Of a DNA stretch of 64,000 nucleotides, positions 60,015 to 64,000 are shown piece by piece (the stretch's first letter is position 1; every line of letters starts with the position of its first letter). The DNA is from an uncultured Pelagibacteraceae bacterium (GTDB lineage Bacteria; Pseudomonadota; Alphaproteobacteria; Pelagibacterales; Pelagibacteraceae): NCBI GenBank assembly GCA_902543575.1, contig CACBYV010000007.1:1-64000 (forward strand), in the 5' to 3' direction. The notes below the pieces were generated by a model. It was not told where the DNA came from. It saw nothing but the letters and a program-made list of their open reading frames with translations, and did no database searches. Made by a program: the position numbers and the translations under genes.

Positions 60015-61299
60015 ATAAATCATTCAAATTTTCGGAATTTGAATACTTACTTATTATATTATCAGCATTTGTTTTTTTATTTTTTACAATTTTTTCTAAG
60101 TGATCTAAAAACTTTGCTTCACTTATTTTTTTTCTATTTAAAAAGTCTCTCTTTTTTAATCCTGATTTTGATATGTCTAATAGTCTCTCTGCCCAATACG
60201 AAATATCCTTGCCCATCAAATTGGTTTTTAAGCCATTTTTAGGTGCATTTTTATAAGCTGAAAGCACTTCATTAGCTTCCCAATTTTTAATTAAATCTAA
60301 AGCTTCTTCCAGATTTCCATAAAGCAATCCAGTGAATAGGGCAGGACCAGCACATAAACATTCCCATCCACACGCATCCATTGATCTTAATTCGATATAT
60401 TGTTTTAATCTGTTCTCTGTAAATATTGTTCCTAAATGCGTATCAAGATCATTAGTATTAGGAATTTTATTTCCAATTTCTTTAATTTCTCCATTCATAA
60501 AGTTTTTAAATAAATATTTTTTTCCAGATATATAATTACCTTCACTTTGTAAAAATAAGATTGGATAATTCATAATATAATCTGCATACTTTTCAAAATT
60601 TACATCTTTTAAAAAAAACTCAGGCAATCCACCTCTAGATGTTTCTTGCCAAACTTTAGATCTGTAAGATAAGTATCCACTATTACTTTTTTCAACTATA
60701 GAGGAATTTGCAAAAAGTCCGATAGATATTGGAACTAAGTTATTTGCCAACTTAAATTTTTTTATAAAGTCTTCTTCTGAGGTATAATCTAAATTTAATT
60801 GCGTACCTGCAGTTTTATACATCATATCCAAACTTAGTTTTCCTCCAACAGGCATATCTTTGGTCATAACCTCATACCTTTTTTTTGGATTATTAGGTAT
60901 ATCCTCAAGTTTAGATATAGGATCATATCCAGCGCTTACTATTTTAAAATCTAATTTTTCAATTACCTGATTTAATTCAAATAAATATTCATGAGATTCA
61001 GCACAAGCTTCATGAATATTATTTAATTTTGCTCCAGATAACTCTATTTGATTACCAGGCTCTAAAGTAATACTTTTACCATTCTTAGTTAACGCTATTG
61101 GATTTTTTTCCTCAAAAATAGGTTTCCAGCCAAACTCATATAAATTTTCAAACATTTTCTTGATTTTGGAATAATCAATTCTCGTATTTGTTTTTTTGTC
61201 AAAAATAAATTTTTCATGCTCAACTCCAATCTTCAAATTAGATTTATCCTTTGAGCCTGACTTAAAATGTTCTATTATTTGTTCCTTTGTTTCTATCAT
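60004..61299 (-). CDS. gshA: Glutamate--cysteine ligase (plant/alphaproteobacterial type)
   Basis: IGVEHEKFIFD, TLEPGNQIELSGAKL, YIELRSMDACGW. Confidence 0.93.
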   Translation of the reverse strand: MIETKEQIIEHFKSGSKDKSNLKIGVEHEKFIFDKKTNTRIDYSKIKKMFENLYEFGWKPIFEEKNPIALTKNGKSITLEPGNQIELSGAKLNNIHEACAESHEYLFELNQVIEKLDFKIVSAGYDPISKLEDIPNNPKKRYEVMTKDMPVGGKLSLDMMYKTAGTQLNLDYTSEEDFIKKFKLANNLVPISIGLFANSSIVEKSNSGYLSYRSKVWQETSRGGLPEFFLKDVNFEKYADYIMNYPILFLQSEGNYISGKKYLFKNFMNGEIKEIGNKIPNTNDLDTHLGTIFTENRLKQYIELRSMDACGWECLCAGPALFTGLLYGNLEEALDLIKNWEANEVLSAYKNAPKNGLKTNLMGKDISYWAERLLDISKSGLKKRDFLNRKKISEAKFLDHLEKIVKNKKTNADNIISKYSNSENLNDLYDQ

Positions 61300-63248
61300 T
61301 AGCTTATATTGTTTCTTTTTAGATAATCTTCAATTTCCTTTATATTACTTAATTTGTTAGAGCAAGTTTGATTTTTACATATAACAATTTTTGCCTCTTT
61401 TACTTCATTATCTAGATATTTAAATGTAGCTCTAGTAAAAAAATTTTTTTGCAAATACTTTTTTATATTAGGATCTAAATTTTGCTTTCCATGAATTGTA
61501 AAAGATATACTTTCATTACAAATATCCAATGATTTAACAAAACTAAACATTTGTGCAAAGTTTGAGTTTAAAACTTGATGGAAACTTTTCTTTAAAATAT
61601 CAATTTTTTCAAACCATGTTTTGTCACTAGTTATTATATATAATTTATTACATAAGTTCAAATATATGCTATTTCCATTGGGTATATTGTTATCATTTAG
61701 ATCTACTGGCTGAACAAAAAGGTCATTATCTAATATTTTATTTTTTTGCATTAATCCTGATTTTTTATCAAAGAAGTATTCCCAGGTTTTTATTAATATA
61801 TCTTTTGCTTTTTTGATGTATATATCTTCACCGTTTAATTCATAAATAGTTATCAAAAGACTTGCATAATATACGTAATCTTCCAAAAAAGCGTCAATCT
61901 CTGTGTCTTGATAACAATGGAAAATTTTGTCAGATAAATATTTTTCCAATATATTTATACTTGATAGAGTATTTTGTTTTAAATCTTCATTATCAGTTAC
62001 TAACGATGAAAAAAGGAGAGTTTCTAACAAAAAACAATTTTGATCAGTTTGAGATTTATCATCAAATAATGGTTTGGTACGTTTGTTTCTTTGATCTAAT
62101 AAAGTTTTTTCTGTGTTTGAGATTTCTTTAATCTCATCATTGGAAAGTTTATTATGAGTTTCTATTAAAATATTATTACCTTCAAAATTTCCCTCTTCAG
62201 TTAAATTATATTTTTTTGCAAATAAATTAAATTTAGAACCCAGAGTATTTTTTATTTCTGCATAATTCCATACATAATATTTTCCTTCAACACCATCGCT
62301 ATCGGCATCATATGCAGACCCATAAAGATCAAAATCATTTTTAAATTCTGAATTGATAAAATTTATGGTTTGCTCTAATTTTCCTTTATAATAAAGATTA
62401 TTAGTTTTTTGAAAGAACTTATTTAACAATCCTATATATTGAATATTATCATAAAGCATTTTTTCGAAGTGAGGGATGATCCAATTTTCATCAACTGTGT
62501 ATCTTGCTATACCTCCAGCTAGATGATCATACATTCCTTTTGAAGAAATATTGCAAAGTAAAGTTTCAACAGGTTTAAAGTATTCTTCTTTCCCAGTTTT
62601 TAAATAAAAATAAAACATTGCATCAAACAAATAAAACTGAGGAAACTTAGGAGCTCCTTTGAAACTTCCATTATCTTTATCAAGGTGTTGAATAATTTTT
62701 TCTAAAAATGGTTCTAACGGCTGATTTAGAACTGCTGATCTTTGATTGATCTTACCAAATATTTCCTGCATTTGGGGGGCTTGATCAAGAATTTTTTGTC
62801 TATTTTTATTATATACATCAGATACATTATTTAGAACTTTTTGAAAATCCGGTCTTCCATGCATTTCTTTTGGAGGAAAATAAGTTCCACCGGTGAAAGG
62901 AACTCCATTTTCATCAAGAAACATCGATAAAGGCCAACCCCCCTGTGTTCCTGTTAAAATAGATAAACTTCTTTGAAAAACATAATCTAAATCAGGTCTT
63001 TCTTCTCTATCAACTTTTATGTTTATAAATTTTTCATTCATTATTTCTGCTGTTTGTTGATCTTCAAAACTCTCGTGTGCCATCACATGACACCAATGAC
63101 AACTTGCATACCCAACACTAAGAAATATTGGTTTCTTTTCTTTTTTTGCTTGTTTTAAACTTTCTTTATTCCAAGCAAACCAATTTACAGGATTGTCTTT
63201 ATGCTGCTTTAAATACGGACTTTTCTCTTCCTTAAGTTTGTTAGTCAT
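61299..63248 (-). CDS. DUF255 thioredoxin-domain protein (YyaL/SPATA20 family)
   Basis: KEEKSPYLKQHKDNPVNWFAW, GYASCHWCHVMAHESFED. Confidence 0.95.
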   Translation of the reverse strand: MTNKLKEEKSPYLKQHKDNPVNWFAWNKESLKQAKKEKKPIFLSVGYASCHWCHVMAHESFEDQQTAEIMNEKFINIKVDREERPDLDYVFQRSLSILTGTQGGWPLSMFLDENGVPFTGGTYFPPKEMHGRPDFQKVLNNVSDVYNKNRQKILDQAPQMQEIFGKINQRSAVLNQPLEPFLEKIIQHLDKDNGSFKGAPKFPQFYLFDAMFYFYLKTGKEEYFKPVETLLCNISSKGMYDHLAGGIARYTVDENWIIPHFEKMLYDNIQYIGLLNKFFQKTNNLYYKGKLEQTINFINSEFKNDFDLYGSAYDADSDGVEGKYYVWNYAEIKNTLGSKFNLFAKKYNLTEEGNFEGNNILIETHNKLSNDEIKEISNTEKTLLDQRNKRTKPLFDDKSQTDQNCFLLETLLFSSLVTDNEDLKQNTLSSINILEKYLSDKIFHCYQDTEIDAFLEDYVYYASLLITIYELNGEDIYIKKAKDILIKTWEYFFDKKSGLMQKNKILDNDLFVQPVDLNDNNIPNGNSIYLNLCNKLYIITSDKTWFEKIDILKKSFHQVLNSNFAQMFSFVKSLDICNESISFTIHGKQNLDPNIKKYLQKNFFTRATFKYLDNEVKEAKIVICKNQTCSNKLSNIKEIEDYLKRNNIS

Positions 63249-63264
63249 GTTTTCTTTTTAAAAA

Positions 63265-63822
63265 TTAGTGATGATAAAAAGGTTTTCTATCAAATATCTT
63301 TTTCACCATTGGTTCAAACTCTTCTAAAGACATAGATTTGTAATTAGGATCAAAAGAAGACTGGTCATATTTTTCACAAAAATCAACTGTATCTTGATAA
63401 TATTTATGATCTTTGAATTTATCCCTAGCGTTTCTATCACCTCCTAAATGATGAGCACTATAATAAGTTTGAAAAAGACCATGATGAAGTATTATCCAAT
63501 ATGTTTTTTCTGAAACATATGGTCTTATTATTGAAGCCGCATATTGAGAATGATTCATAGGCGCTAAGTCATCTCCTATGTCATGAAGTAAAGTTGCTAC
63601 AACCATCTCTTCACTTTCTCCATTCTTGTACGCTCTTGTTGCTGCTTGCAAGGAATGTTCTAATCTAGTTATTTGATAACCCTCAAGAGTTGTAGTTTGA
63701 CTTGCAAGATATTTAAGTAATCTATCTGCAGTTTTGCGTTCAAAATTTTTTTCATACTTTTCTAATAATTCATAATCTTCTTTTGAACCATTTTTCATTT
63801 CAGTAAAATTTACTTTTTTCAT
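63265..63822 (-). CDS. HD-domain protein (PhnZ/MIOX-like or phosphohydrolase)
   Basis: RLEHSLQAATRA, ATLLHDIGDDL, IILHHG. Confidence 0.8.
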   Translation of the reverse strand: MKKVNFTEMKNGSKEDYELLEKYEKNFERKTADRLLKYLASQTTTLEGYQITRLEHSLQAATRAYKNGESEEMVVATLLHDIGDDLAPMNHSQYAASIIRPYVSEKTYWIILHHGLFQTYYSAHHLGGDRNARDKFKDHKYYQDTVDFCEKYDQSSFDPNYKSMSLEEFEPMVKKIFDRKPFYHH

Positions 63823-64000
63823 TAATTGCTTGATCCTGTGCTTAATAAAGATAATTGTGTAACTTTATCTTCCCCAAGTTCGTCAATTATTTTTACTGGA
63901 TAATCGCCAGTAAAATGATGATCGGTTAACTGAGGATACGCGTCATTTCTTTTATCAAAACCCATTCCTCGATATAAGCCATCTAAAGTTAAAAATTTAA
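63822..64000 (-). CDS. purF: Amidophosphoribosyltransferase, C-terminal part (gene continues beyond window)
   Basis: - strand reads ..LKFLTLDGLYRGMGFDKRNDAYPQLTDHHFTGDYPVKIID..LSTGSSN*; stop overlaps HD-gene start by 1 nt. Confidence 0.75.
   Translation of the reverse strand, partial: KFLTLDGLYRGMGFDKRNDAYPQLTDHHFTGDYPVKIIDELGEDKVTQLSLLSTGSSN

Noticed and set aside
1-64000. CRISPR arrays, tRNA/rRNA genes, transposons, prophage block
   Set aside because: No regularly spaced repeats, no cloverleaf-like sequence noticed in spacers, no transposase/integrase proteins in the ORF track; a tRNAscan run would be decisive for tRNAs

Overview
AT-rich, very gene-dense window that reads as a SAR11 (Candidatus Pelagibacter-like) alphaproteobacterial chromosome. 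Taxonomy is inferred from gene content: proteorhodopsin next to ferredoxin and its reductase, a tandem glycine riboswitch on gcvT, gshA/gshB, a TRAP transporter, and minimal spacers. About 70 protein-coding genes are supported. I found no rRNA, recognisable tRNA, CRISPR array, transposase or prophage block. The most interesting items are: (1) a tandem glycine riboswitch upstream of gcvT whose inter-aptamer linker is a perfect 12-nt complement of the gcvT start region including the AUG, overlapping aptamer-2 P1; (2) a membrane-lipid module (COG2907-type FAD oxidoreductase, DUF1365, Cfa-type methyltransferase, DUF3833, SDR, TspO) that may serve photo-oxidative stress; (3) a blue-type (Q105) proteorhodopsin with an 18-bp perfect palindrome just upstream; (4) umuDC with a perfect alphaproteobacterial-type SOS box and a one-mismatch box at recA; (5) a CBS-less IMP dehydrogenase; (6) a DksA-like protein with the CxxT-x17-CxxA motif; (7) a TRAP transporter beside a split 5-oxoprolinase pxpA/pxpBC locus; (8) an amidinotransferase/threonine aldolase locus; and several very short membrane ORFs. 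All functional calls are from reading sequence and motifs; no database search was run.
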